Source: Pseudeuparius sepicola (Eukaryota > Arthropoda > Insecta > Coleoptera > Anthribidae). From it: a DNA stretch of 64,000 bases. This document shows positions 45,903 through 57,970 of this stretch, in pieces; position 1 is the stretch's first letter, and every line of letters starts with the position of its first letter. The notes under the pieces are model-generated. The model ran no database searches, was not told where the DNA came from, and saw only the letters and a program-made list of their open reading frames with translations. Location of the stretch: positions 69,236,692 through 69,300,691 of the forward strand of contig OY987299.1 of the NCBI GenBank assembly GCA_963920635.1, read 5' to 3'. The translations under genes and the position numbers were made by a program.

Positions 45903-47108
45903 TATTGTAACATCTTGTAGATATGATGGTCGTAAGACTGAAACTAGTCACCTAGTTTTTTAACTTTGACGAAATATAGTGTGATTGCTGGCTTTGATTT
46001 TTTTCCTTTGTGAATATTTGTAATGACGGGGCGGGCCACTTTGAGCAATTGAAAAATCTACTCAACTTAGATAAATAGATATGTACCTATGTATGTTCTC
46101 TTTATGTAAAATAAAGGGTGATTCAGTCATGATATAAAAAAATTTAACCACAGTTGGGAAAAAAAAAAGCTTAATATGAATTCGAAATTAAAAAAAAAAA
46201 CAAAAGTCAACAAAAAAAAAGAAAATAAATTGTTTCAAGTGTAATAAAACCCCTTGTTAACGGCGTTCACCAAATCAGCTGTTAAGCTCATACGTTGAGG
46301 CTACTGACCCTGGGGCCCAGAGTTGCCAGTTGCACAACATATCGTAAATTTACTTCTTTGTACCTTTTCCCCGATATTTCAAAAAATTTATGCATAGACT
46401 AAGTGAATTTATTACCTTTTTGATTTTTCAATGTCAATCAACAATAATTTGTGGTTGTGTAGTTAGGAGTATAGTGAGCTTTTAGTTTCCCACAACGGAT
46501 GCACGTCATTTGCAGAGACAGCAGTAGAAGACAAAAGACAAAAGTAAGCACAAAATGTGCAAATAGGTATGTATCAAAATTAAAAACTCTATCACTGTTT
46601 ACTTTCAACTTCAATAGGTACAAGTTAATGACCTCTCGAATCACGGAACACTCTACACACCAGTCAGTATTGTTCCTTCCTACCGCACGCTACCACCCGA
46701 TCACTGCTTTTGTTTTGGGAATAGTTCACTCCAGACAGACGTAAACACCAAAATATTGAAAATTGAGGTAACTATTTTGTCATATTCACTATTATTTCTG
46801 CATATTTTAATAAAACACATGTAAGAGCTCATAAACACCGAGAAAAATCATTTTTAGATTATGCTATTCATACACAACGTCACAACGGAGCATCGTTGTT
46901 TATTTTTTATAACCCTATGAAGTGTAGGTATTTTTATATAGTAGGTATATTTTTTGAAATACAAATTAGAGCTAACAACTTAACTTTTATTTTAAAAAGT
47001 AAATTGACTTAACCGACAATCCACAAACACCAACAACGTCACGCAAATGCCATTTTCGAATCAACAAGAATAAATCCATTTTGTAGTTTTGTGTTGTAAC
47101 AAAAAGGC
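45903..47108. other. Intron sequence, nothing recognised
   Basis: AT-rich with long A runs at 46160-46230. GGGTGATTCAGTCATGATAT (46118) resembles a MITE end without a partner. No gene was supported. Confidence 0.4.
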
Positions 47109-47945
47109 ATAAACGACACGAGTGTGAAAGCAGCAACGGGTATTCTGGCAACGACTTTGCCGCGGCGCTCTCCGTGGCGGCGGGGGACGGCTTGCACAAT
47201 ATGTATTAGGTCCTTTACTCAACGATTAGATTCATAATCTCCCTATATTATAGTCTTGCGATATATTGTTGTTATTGACCACAATGCATATAAAAATAAA
47301 AAATAAGTAAATACCTTTGAAATAGGCGGTATTTTGGAATATTTAAATAAGTGTATATCTAAATATTTAAAAGGAACGAAGACCTGAACGTAGTTATTTT
47401 GAGTTGCATGAATTTTATTTTTTGCTAGATTGGCACCACTTGCCACCCTCCACCACAGCTCAGAAGTTCAGAATTTGTTACCCTCATGTTCGCCCATTTT
47501 CATCCCTTAAGGCAAAAACAAAAAAGACCAGAAAATCGCTACTTTCAGTTGCATGACTTTTCTTTTATGCTATATAGACACCCTTTGCCACTCTACAGTA
47601 GCCCAGAAGTTCAGAATTTGTTACCCTCATCTTCACCCATTTTCAACCCCTTAAGACAAAAATGAAAAAGACCCGAAAATCGCTATTTTGAGTTGCATGA
47701 CTTCTTTTTTGCTAGATAGACACCCTTTTCCACCCTCTACAGTAGACCGTAAGTTCAGAATTTGTTACCCTCATCTACACCCATTTTCAACCCCTTGAGC
47801 AAAAAATGAAAAAAAGACCAGAAAATCGCTATTTTGGGTTGCTTGACTTTTCTTTTTTGCTACATAGACACTGTTTGCCACCCTCTACAGTAGCCCAGAA
47901 GTTCAGAATTTGTTACCCTCATCTTCACCCATTTTTAACAACTTA

Positions 47946-48799
47946 GCTGGTCAGAGACGGGCGTAATTGTCTTAAAACATCAACGCGCATTCATATACAT
48001 CGCGCATCAACGTAAACTAGGTTTATCCATACACCTTGATTGATGTTTTAACACATCAGTTCACGGTAAACGACATACACGAACGAATATTCTTCGCAGA
48101 ACGATGTTGGCGGAGTTGCATTTGATTGCAGTGGCGTGCGCTAGCTTTTTAAATTCTCTTCTGAATCCACCAGGCAAAGTGTTCATTTTTTGTACAGCTG
48201 TATTCTTGGTCGCATCTGGCTGTACAAATTTTAATTTTTCCAGCAAAATATTATAGACTGCATTTTTTTAATTTTTGTCAAGGTTGACTTGGTTTTCCAC
48301 ATACAAGGATGACCTCGATATAACTCAATAAATTCTCTTAATAAATCTTGAGTTAAATTTCTTAAGTCTGACTTGATTGTTATATTACTCTGTAATAATA
48401 AAACTTCTATGTAAAAAACTGTCTGGATATCCGAGGAGAAAATATATTTATAGTGCGATAATAAACAACATTTGAAGTGTTTATTGTAATAAATCTGGAA
48501 TAATCAATAATTAATAAACTCGAGCTGACAGAAGGAATTTTAAAATAGTATATACCTACCTACTTCATTGAAGAAAACCGCGGCAATGATGCGCGTTTGT
48601 TAACACACACAGTGAAACATCAACTTGCATTCATTAATGCACACGTTTTCAGCGAGACCAGGTTCAAAAGTGCGTCGTACTTCTTCAACGCGCATTTAAG
48701 TACGTGGCGGTATTATCACCACAGACGGACGTTGATGAACAGGCGTCGATGAATGCGCGTTGATGTTTTAAGACAATTACGCCTGTCTGTGACCATCTC
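47946..48799. mobile_element. Harbinger-type element in the satellite
   Basis: 854 bp with inverted ends GCTGGTCAGAGACGGGCG and (inverted) GATGGTCACAGACAGGCG continuing TAATTGTCTTAAAACATCAA, and 3-bp TTA flanks at 47943-47945 and 48800-48802. A TTA target and the MADF-type ORF inside fit PIF/Harbinger. There is no transposase. Confidence 0.75.
48061..48373 (-). pseudogene. MADF-domain remnant of a Harbinger element
   Basis: From about 48373 the minus strand reads LREFIELYRGHPCMWKTKS, the start of a MADF domain. After a frame change at about 48246 it continues MLEKLKFVQPDATKN...GGFRREFKKL, the later helices. MADF/Myb-like proteins assist transposition in Harbinger elements. The frame break and the lack of a partner gene make it inactive. 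Confidence 0.6.
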
Positions 48800-49556
48800 T
48801 TAAGGCAAAAACGAAAAAGGTCATAAAGTCGCTATTTTGAGTTGCATGATTTTTCTTTTTTGCTACATAGACACCCTTTGCCATCCTCTACAGTAGCCCA
48901 GAAGTTCAGAATTTGTTACCCTCATCTTCACCTATTTTTAACCACTTAGGGCTAAAACGGAAAAGAAAATAAAGTAGCTATTTTGAGTTGCATGACTTTT
49001 CTTTTTTGCTAGATAGACACCCTTTGCCGCCCTCTACTGTATCCCGGAAGTTCAGAATTTCTTACCCTCATCTTCACCCATTTTCAACCCCTTAAGTCAA
49101 AAACGAAAAAAGACCTGAAAAAAGCTATTTTGAGTTGCATGAATTTTATTTTTTGCTACATAGACACCATTTGCCACTCTCTACAGTAGCGCAGAAGTTC
49201 AGAATTTGTTACCCTCACCTTCACCCATTTTCAACCCCTTAAGGCAAAAATGAAAAAAGACCAGAAAATCGCTATTTTGACTTGCATGACTTTTTTCTTC
49301 TTTGTTAGATATACACCCTTCGCCGCCCTCTACCGTAGCCCAGAAGTTCAGAATTTGTTACCCTCATCTTGACCCAATTTCAACCCCTTAAGCCAAAAAC
49401 GTAAAAAGACCAGAAAATCTCTATTTGGAGTTATGATGAATTTTATTCTTTGCAGATAGATGCCCTTTGCCACCCTCTACAGTAGCCCAGATGATCAAAA
49501 TTTGTCATACTCATCTTCAAAAATGAAAAAGACCAGAAAATAGCTACTTTGAGTTG

Positions 49557-52492
49557 CATGACTTTTCTTTTTTGCCTTAAGGGATTGAAAATGGGTGAAG
49601 ATGAGGGTAACAAATTCTGAACTTCTGGGCTACTGTAGAGAGTGGCAAGGAGTGCCTATCTAGCAAAAACCAAAAGTCATGCAATTGAAAAAAGCTATTT
49701 TCGCGTCTTTTTTCGTTTTTGCTTTAAGGGGTTGAAAATGGGTGAACATGAGGGTAATAAATTATGAACTTCTGGGCTATTTGAGAGAGTGGCAAGCAGT
49801 GCCTATCTAGCAAAAAAAGAAAATTCATGCAACTCAAAAATAGCGATTTTCTGGTCTTTTTTCGTTTTTGCCTTAGGGGTTGAAAATGGGTGAAGATGAG
49901 GGTAACAAATTCTGAACTTCTGGGCTACTGTAGAGAGTGGCAAGGAGTGCCTATCTAGCAAAAAAGAAAATTCATGCAACTCAAAGTAGCAATTTTCGGG
50001 TCTTTTTCGTTTTTGCCTTAAGGGGTTGAAAATGGGTGAAGATGAGGGTAACAAATTCTGAAATCCTGGGCTACTGTAGAGAGTGGCAAGGAGTGCCTAT
50101 CTAGCAAAAAAGAAAATTCATGCAATTCAAAATAGCGATTTTCTGGTCTTTTTTCGTTTTGCCTTAAGGGGTTGAAAATGGGTGAAGATGAGGGTAACAA
50201 ATTCTGAACTTCTGGGCTACTGTAGGGAGTGGCAAGGAGTGCCTATCTAGCAAAAAAGAAAATTCATGCAACTCAAAGTAGCGATTTTCGGGTCTTTTTT
50301 CGTTTTTTGACTTAAGGGGTTGAAAATGGGTGAAGATGAGGGTAACAAATTCTGAACTACTGGGCTACTGTAGAGAGGCAAAGGGTGTCTATCTAGCAAA
50401 AAAGAAAAGTCATGCAACTCAAAATAGCGATTTTATGGTCTTTTTAGTTTTTGGCTTAAGGGGTTGAAAATGGGTGAAGATGAAGGTAACACATTCTGAA
50501 CTTCTGGGCTACTGTAGACGGTGGCAAGTGGTGCCTATCTAGCAAAAAATAAAATTCATGCAACTCAAAATAGCGATTTTCTGGTCTTTTTCGTTTTTGC
50601 TTTAAGGGGTTGAAAATGGGTGAAAATGAGGGTAACAAATTCTGAACTTCTGGGCTACTGTAGATGGTGGCAAGTGGTGCCTATCTAGCAAAAACGAAAA
50701 GTCGTGCAACTGAAAATAGCGATTTTCGCGTCTTTTTTCGGTTTTGCTTTAAGGGGTTGAAAATGGGTGAAGATGAGGGTAACAAATTCTGAACTTCTGG
50801 GCTACTGTAGGGAGTGGCAAGGAGTGCCTATCTAGCAAAAAAGAAAATTCATGCAACTCAAAGTAGCGATTTTCGGGTCTTTTTTCGTTTTTTGACTTAA
50901 GGGGTTGAAAATGGGTGAAGATGAGGGTAACAAATTCTGAACTACTGGGCTACTGTAGAGAGGCAAAGGGTGTCTATCTAGCAAAAAAGAAAAGTCATGC
51001 AACTCAAAATAGCGATTTTTCTGGTCTTTTTCGTTTTTGCTTTAAGGGGTTGAAAATGGGTGAAAATGAGGGTAACAAATTCTGAACTTCTGGGCTACTG
51101 TAGATGGTGGCAAGTGGTGCCTATCTAGCAAAAACGAAAAGTCGTGCAACTGAAAATAGCGATTTTCGCGTCTTTTTTCGGTTTTGCTTTAAGGGGTTGA
51201 AAATGGGTGAACATGAGGGTAATAAATTCTGAACTTCTGGGCTACACTAAAGGGCGGCAAAGGGTGTCTATCTAGCAAAAAAGAAAAGTCATGCAACTCA
51301 AAATAGCGATTTTCTGGTCATTTTTCGTTTTTGCTTTAAGGGCTTGAAACATAAGGGTATTCTGAACTTCTGGGCCCCTGTAGAGGGTGGCAAAGGGTAT
51401 CTATCTAGCAAAAAAGAAAATTCATGCAACTCAAAATAGCGATTTTCTGGTCTTTTTTCGTTTTTGATTTAAGGGGTTGAAAATGGGTGAACATGAGGGG
51501 AAGAAATTCTGAACTTCTGGGCTACTGTAGAAGATTGCAAAGGGTGTCTATCTAGCAGAAAAGAAAAGTCATGCAACTAAAAATAGCGATTTTCTGGTCT
51601 TTTTCGTTTTTGGCTTAAGGGGTTGAAAATAGTTGAAGTGTGGGTAACAAATTCTGAACTTCTGAGCTGTGGTAGAGGGTGGAAAGTGGTGCATATCTAG
51701 CAAAAAAGAAAATTCATGGCAACTCAAAATAGGTCTTTTTTCGTTTTTTGCTCAAGGGGTTGAAAATGGGTGAAGATAAGGGTAACAAGTTCTGAATTTC
51801 TGGGCTACAGTAGAGGGCGACAAAGGGTGTCTATCTAGCAAAAAATAAAAGTCATGCAACTCAAAATAAGTAGCGATTTTCTGGTCTTTTTTGTTTTTGG
51901 CTTAATGAGTTCAAAATGGGGTGAAGATGGAGGGTAACAAATTCTGAACTTCTGGGCTACTGTACAGGATGACAAAGGGTGTCTATATAGCATAACAGAA
52001 AATTCATGCAACTCAAAATAGCGATTTTCTGGTCTTTTTTTGTTTTTGCCTTAAGGGATGAAAATGGGCGAACATGAGGGTAACAAATTCTGAACTTCTG
52101 AGCTATGGTGGAGGGTGGCAAGTGGTGCCAATCTAGCAAAAAAGAAAATTCATGCAACTCAAAATAACGACGTTCAGGTCTTTTTTCATTTTTGACTTAA
52201 GGGGTTGAAAATGGGTGAATATGAGGGTAAGAAATTCTGAACTTCTGGGATACAGTAGAGGATGGCAAAGGGTATCTATCTAGCAAAAGAGAAAAGTCAT
52301 GCAACACAAAATAGCTACTTTATTTTCTTTTTCGTTTTAGCCCTAAGGGGTTAAAAATAGGTGAAGATGAGGGTAACAAATTCTGAACTTCTGGGCTACT
52401 GTAGAGGATGGCAAAGGGTGTCTATGTAGCAAAAAAAAAATCATACAACTCAAAATAGCGACTTGTGGTCTTTTTCGTTTTTGCCTTAAGAG
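49557..52492. repeat. 146-bp satellite, right array (inverted)
   Basis: About 20 units in the opposite orientation to the left array, meeting it at about 49557-49575. Segments such as 50206-50400 recur almost exactly at 50798-50995 (four units on), and 50610-50760 at 51054-51200 (three units on), so blocks of units were duplicated. Short frames in it are repeat by-products. Confidence 0.88.
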
Positions 52493-52526
52493 CTGGTCAC
52501 AGACGGGCGTAATTGTCTTAAAACAT
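52493..52526. repeat. Harbinger-type TIR remnant
   Basis: AGCTGGTCACAGACGGGCGT and the following AATTGTCTTAAAACAT match the end of the element at 47946, without a partner end. It marks the right edge of the satellite. Confidence 0.65.
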
Positions 52527-53084
52527 AAATACTCCAAAATACTGCCTATTTCAAAGGTATTTACTTATTTTTTATTTATATATGTGTTGTGGTCAATAAC
52601 AACAATAAATCGCAAGACTATAATATAGGGAGATTATGAATCTAATCGTTGAGTAAAGGACCTAATACATATTGGTGCAAGCCGTCCCCTGCCGCCACTG
52701 AGAGCGCCGCGGCAAAGTCGTTGCCAGAATACCCGTTGCTGCTTTCGCACTCATAAACGACACAGCTTAAACTTGTTTTGTCATATTCACCAAATTATTG
52801 TATATTTGCAATTTTATTTTGATGGTTTGTGTTAAAGAAGAAAATTTCGCATGCAGCGCAAAAATGTATATCTAATGACTTTTGGTTTAATTTTTTTTGT
52901 CCAAAAACGATCAAGAAAGAAATGAACAGTTTTAACGTTTCCTGTAAAGGTAAGTAAATGGCGTTTACACGTGTCTGGGAGACACCATCCATGTGCATTA
53001 CTTATAAAAAATTGTGTGAGAATGCCCTCTTTAAAGCCGTTTGTCAAGGGGGTGACCACTAGCCGCATACATGTACATGCGTCC

Positions 53085-53240
53085 CCAAAGTATGTCGCAG
53101 TACGCTCGCAATACTTCGTAGTACGTCACAGTACTCTCGCAGTACGTCGCAATACTCGGCAGTACAGTACGTCGCAGTACGTTTGCAATACTCCGCAATA
53201 TGTCTCAGTATGCTCGCAATACTCCGCAGTACGCTCGAAT
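53085..53240. repeat. 10-bp minisatellite AGTACGTCGC
   Basis: About 15 variants of GCAGTACGTC / GCAATACTCC. Scattered related words recur at 54170-54240 and 54550-54630, near the other end of the same element. Confidence 0.75.
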
Positions 53241-53639
53241 AACTTACCAGTCCGGTGTCAAAAGAGATCTTAATACATCACAAGAAGAAATCATTTTGTG
53301 TATAGCCCTCGGTGGTGCTAAAATCGCAATTTGCTAAAAATGTATAATATATTAATGACAGAATAAAATATATAATTTTAAGCCGAATTTCAAGAAAAGA
53401 CAGGTAAAAAAACCCGTCAATTGTCAAATGTTAAATGGAATTCTGTGCCATGGATGTTACCAGACGCGAGTATCATTTTGAGATTGGGGTGGGGGGTAGT
53501 ACACCATCCGTCCATGCGTTAGCAGTCTCGGTTTAACTTAAAAATTGTTTCCGATCTTATTACTGGCACAAATACCATAGTTCGGAATTTTTGCAAGTGA
53601 TTTCTATCCACTCCACTCTGTGCAGTAATTTTTTGACAC

Positions 53640-54110
53640 ATCTTGTAGGTATTGTTTTTGTCCAGCCCGTAGGATGATGAGATGAGACGAGTAAGGTTTT
53701 TTTTGGCTTTCTTATGTTTAGATCCACACTGGATATGAATTTTTATTGTTTTTATTCTATTAGTTCTGTGACGTCACATGATGAAATGAGTAAGGCTGTC
53801 ATGGCTTTGGTCTGCTCTTGATTTAACCTGTACGTGATTTTTTTGACATATCAGTTGTTTTGTGTATCCTGTGAATAAATTTTTGACCGATTTGTCACGT
53901 GATGAAACGATCAAGATCTTTTTGGATTTGGTAAAGTTTTGAATTACACCGTACCTTCATGATTTTTTTGATCCGCCTGTATAGTAATACTTATTCTTAA
54001 TTCTGTGATGTCTCGTGACGAGGCGAGTGACGGTTCTTTTGGCTTTCCTATATGTATGTTTTGATGCACCCTGTATATACATTTTTGGTACTTATACCTT
54101 AATTGTTTTT
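53640..54110. repeat. Degenerate ~115-bp repeats
   Basis: About four units sharing GTGACGTCACATGATGAAAT-like words followed by GAGTAAGG and TTTTTGGCTTT (near 53685, 53775, 53895 and 54010), with an inverted trace at 54520-54545. Non-coding. Confidence 0.6.
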
Positions 54111-55226
54111 GTCCAGCCCATACATTGTCTGAGAAAAATACCTAACTCTGGGGAATTCTAAGTGACAGCGACGTACTGGAGAGTACTGCGATGGTACTGC
54201 AATGTACACCAGAGTATTGCGTGCGTAGTGCCAAATATTGCGAGCGTAATTTATACAAAAATGAAATATAATAAAAGAACAAAATACTCCACAAACGTGT
54301 AAAAATGATGGCAGTACCTACAGTTTTAATCTGTAATGTGAATAATCCAAGAACTCAGGAATTTTAGTATACACACTTCAGGAATTCCGAGGAATTACAT
54401 GTATTTACCCCAAAAGGACCTTAATTTTCTCATCACGTTACGTTGTAGAATAAAAAATAAGTAAAATTGGAGTCTCAAAATTGATATACAGAATGCGTCA
54501 AAAAACATAGGGAAAGCCAAAACGCCCTTACTGGTCTCATCACGTGGTGTACCTTGCAATACCTTTTAATGCTCCGCATTACTTCGCAGTACCCGATTTT
54601 TACCCTCAGTACTTGTTTTTCGCAATACATGTATATATATTTTTTACGAGTGGTCACCCCCTCGCCATTTGTCCTACATAAAATTCTCAAGAAAATAACC
54701 CAGAGATTTTCGTAAATTAATTTCGTGAGAAATTGCCGTGCCATCTAGTAGAGAATATAGTTAAACATTACAAGATAAATTGTTTTATTAGATTCCATAA
54801 AATTAATGTTGGCATTGGCTATTTATACATCCGATAGTCGGTAAACGTCTTGTGCTCTCATTGGTGAGTTCAGTCAAATGACTTCTTTGGACGTATCTTT
54901 AAGGAAGTGGCTATTTATACGTCCGACGGATACAAACGTCAGTATACGTCTTGCGCTCTCATTGGCGGGCTGAGTCACGTTGACTTCTTTGGACGTGCAT
55001 TTAACTCCGTACACGTCCGAAGCCGAAGTAAACTAATATTTAGATATGTCGGAAGTGCATTTTTCTCAATGATCTTTGCAATAAGGAGCGTATGCACTCC
55101 TCCTTTTTAGGGGATAGACGCTGCCGTATGAAAAAATAAGGGGGGCATTCGCACCATATTGTGGCAGTCGGCAGCGATGTGCGCTGCCATCTGAAAAAAG
55201 AAGTGGTAATAATTTCCAATGGTGTA

Positions 55227-55262
55227 ACCCAAGAACGGTAGACGCGTCTACCGTTCTTGGGT
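55227..55262. repeat. Perfect 36-bp palindrome
   Basis: ACCCAAGAACGGTAGACG followed at once by its complement, with no loop. It lies in the left part of the foldback element and would form a cruciform or be a cut-and-fill product. Confidence 0.9.
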
Positions 55263-56112
55263 GTAACCCACCCCCGATTTTCTTGAAATTTTGGCTAGGT
55301 AGGTACCCCATATTTTCGCCCGATGCGACGTTCGGCATTGTAACCCACCCCCGATTTTCTTGAAATTTTGGCTACCCCCCGGCGAAAATCGCGAAGAAAA
55401 TCGGGGGTGGGTTACATCATTGTAAATAATTACCACTTCATTTTTCATTCCGCAGAGCCCATCGCGGAAAAAGTAGGGCATACGCAATATAAAATGAGAC
55501 AAGGTAGGTCTGAATAATCTCGGACATCATCCAATCGCCTTACTAAACAAGCCCATTCATAATCCATCGGACGGTAGAAGTAAGGTTATGTGGCACGTGA
55601 CTCAATCGACCAATGAGAGCGCAAGACGTATACTGACGTTTGTATCCGTCGGACGTATAAATAGCCACTTCCTATATTTAACTTCATACACGTCCGAAGT
55701 AAACGTTGCAATAAGGCACGTATGCCCTTCCATATTGTGACGGTCGGTAGCGATGAGCACGGCCGTACGAAAAAGGAATATCAAAATACAGGAATTAGGT
55801 ATAAAAAAAGCACGGCCTAAAAATTCTAAAAGATGTATGTATGCCTTGTATCAAAATCTGCAACAAAAAGCTTTCAAACACGAGAAGAGAGCAAAAATAG
55901 TAGTAACACTAATCTAGTACCTAACCTCATTTCTGTCTGTCTATTGGGCATTATCTCGCATCGATTCTGATAAAATTTAAAACATGTTCTATACATACTA
56001 ATTCTGTAGAGAATTATTGGGAAAAAAATATCTTTAAATTCCTATATGCAACTATTTATATAATTATTATAGAAAACAAAGTGGCTATTTATACGTCTGA
56101 CGTATAGGTAAG

Positions 56113-56293
56113 CGTTGACTGACGTATTAATAAAGACTGCTCACGGCTGTCATGTTTGACAGTTCTCTGGCTCACCATGCACTTCCCGGAGACAAAATAC
56201 AATGCAAAATACATTGTTGACCATAGGCGCCATCTACTTTCCAGGACATGAAACTATAGCCGTGTGAAGTCTTATTAATATGTCAGTCAACGG
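56113..56293. mobile_element. ~180-bp MITE inside a foldback part copy
   Basis: CGTTGACTGACGTATTAATA and inverse CGTTGACTGACATATTAATA are its ends; AAGACT and CACGGCT follow on both sides. It splits the copy beginning at 56083 (GTGGCTATTTATACGTCTGA) from its continuation at 56294. The target duplication is not clear. Confidence 0.55.
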
Positions 56294-57667
56294 TATAAGT
56301 GTTGGTATATGTCATGTGCTCTCATTGGCAAGTTAAGTCATGTGACTTATGGACTTGCCGGAAATTTTTTAAAGATTTATGCCTTGTTTACGTACCCTAT
56401 TTTCACCCAACATTCGGCGTGCGCCGACTGACACTATATGGAGCGAATGTCCCTTCTTTTTTCATACATCAGCGCCCGTCGCCAAAAAAGAAGGGCATAC
56501 AAGCCTTATTGCAACGGCAACGTATACTTCGGATGTGTATGAAGTTAAATTGGGGTTAAATATAGGAAGTGGCTATTTACACGTCCGACGGATACAAACG
56601 TCAGTATACGTCTTGCGCTCTCATTGGTCGTCATTGGTCGATTGAGCCACGTGACACATAACCTTACTTCTACAGTCCGATGGATTATGAATCGGCTTGT
56701 TTACTAAGTCGATTGGATGATGTCCGAGATTATTCAAACCTATCTTGTCTCATTTTATATTGCGTATGCCCTACTTTTTCCGCGATGGACACTGCGGAAT
56801 GAAAAATGAAGTGGTTATTTAATTATTTACAATGATGTAACCCACCCGACATTCGGCGCTGCGGCGAATGTCGGGGGTAGCCAAAATTTCAAGAAAATCG
56901 GGGGTGGGTTACAACGCCGAACGTCGCATCGGGCGAAAATACGGGGTAGGGTCGATTCGCCAGTAAGCCGGACACAGCCAATAGTCGGACAAAACTTGCA
57001 TATTGAATAATAACTAGAAAATGCGATACAGATTTGGCCTTCTAAAGTTAAAATCGCAAATCTTGCAACCTTGTTATTATATTAGATATTTTTCATTTCT
57101 GCAGTTGTCATCCTGGAAACGATAAAAGCGCGCCAAAGTTAACGTGTCTGTGGTCTCTTCAAATGTTTAGGTGAACAATAAGTGTGGAGCAGTTTTATTA
57201 AGTTTAGATAAATTTGATTTAGTAAATTTATGGAGTAGGATACAGTTTTATATATTAGAAATGATCTAAATTTGCATTATAAATCACAAAAATATGTGTT
57301 TTGCCCGATTTGGTGGTTAAAATTGATTGGACGGCACACTGGTAAATAATGCTGTTATAAACCAATAGTCGGACGGGTGTCCGACTACTGGAAATGATCG
57401 GTCCATATACCTCCGCCTTTTTTTCACTTATTAACAATAGCATTGACCATCCTTTTTTTTTTCATGTAGTGAACCAAAAGTGTAAAATGGTAGTCAGTGG
57501 TCGGACAGCGAAATCTAAATACAGAGAAGGATTAAGTAAAATAAATTTTGTCCGACCACTAACTGAGGTGTAATTTTCAACGCTTCGGAAGTCGGACAAT
57601 TATTTTTTCTCCGTTTTCTTGAGGGGGTTTTCTGATTTGTTTTTTGTTATTTTCATTATTTTCTGTT

Positions 57668-57970
57668 ATGGCGCCCAAAACCAAAGGAAAATTTCACCAA
57701 TATGACAATGGATCTTTAATAAAAGCGGTAGAAGCTGTTCGTAATGGCGGGAAATTGCATTAAATATGCGGAAATTATGGGGTTCCTAAATTTACCGTGC
57801 AGGACCGTATTAAAGGCAATTTCGGCGATATTTTTAAACAAATGAGCCTGGATCCTGTTTTAAAAAGAAGAAACGAAAAAAGTTAGTGGCTTGGATTACG
57901 AACTTGGCAAGGTGCGGTTTTCCCATACAAAAAAATATGCTAGTGGATAATGTCCAAAAAATTTTTCTAA
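57668..57970 (+). pseudogene. pogo/Tigger transposase N-terminus
   Basis: The ATG at 57668 gives MAPKTKGKFHQYDNGSLIKA and, after a stop, ICGNYGVPKFTVQDRIKG, a psq/CENP-B-type helix-turn-helix. A frame change near 57870 leads to KKLVAWITNLARCGFPI, the start of the second CENP-B-like DNA-binding domain. The catalytic part is absent. Repeated GTCGGAC words upstream (56970-57600) may be its binding sites. Non-functional. Confidence 0.65.

Larger units (their letters stand above)
47415..49556. repeat. 146-bp satellite, left array
   Basis: About nine units in one orientation (CAGTAGCCCAGAAGTTCAGA, TTGTTACCCTCATCTTCACC, CATTTTCAACCCCTTAAGGC, AAAATCGCTATTTTGAGTTG). The array is interrupted at 47946-48799 by a Harbinger-type element. 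Confidence 0.88.
47120..52752. mobile_element. Mutator-like foldback element filled with inverted satellite arrays
   Basis: 5633 bp. The ends GAGTGTGAAAGCAGCAACGG (47120) and, inverted, GAGTGCGAAAGCAGCAACGG (from 52752) begin terminal repeats of about 225 bases that also include GCAACGACTTTGCCGCGGCG. The flanks ATAAACGACAC (47109-47119 and 52753-52763) are an exact 11-bp duplication. Long TIRs, a GAG start and a 9-11-bp duplication fit the Mutator superfamily (Rehavkus-type members carry tandem repeats in the TIRs). No transposase. The inside is a 146-bp satellite in two opposite arrays plus a Harbinger-type insert. Confidence 0.88.
53046..54663. mobile_element. Second Mutator-like element (10-bp duplication)
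   Basis: 1618 bp. The ends AAGGGGGTGACCACT and (inverted) GAGGGGGTGACCACT are followed by a weaker inverted ACATGTA...GCG. The flanks GCCGTTTGTC (53036-53045) and GCCATTTGTC (54664-54673) are a 10-bp duplication with one difference. It contains a 10-bp minisatellite and about four ~115-bp degenerate repeats. No ORF. Confidence 0.72.

Noticed and set aside
47415..52492. CRISPR-like regular repeats
   Set aside because: Units are contiguous 146-bp tandem copies without unique spacers, in a eukaryotic intron.
49803..52537. Several ~60-85-codon frames (FELHEFSFLLDRH-type)
   Set aside because: The same peptide recurs with the 146-bp satellite unit; a by-product of the repeat, not genes.
55248..55502. 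84-codon minus frame in the foldback cluster
   Set aside because: It lies within inverted arms and is not kept open in the matching arm.
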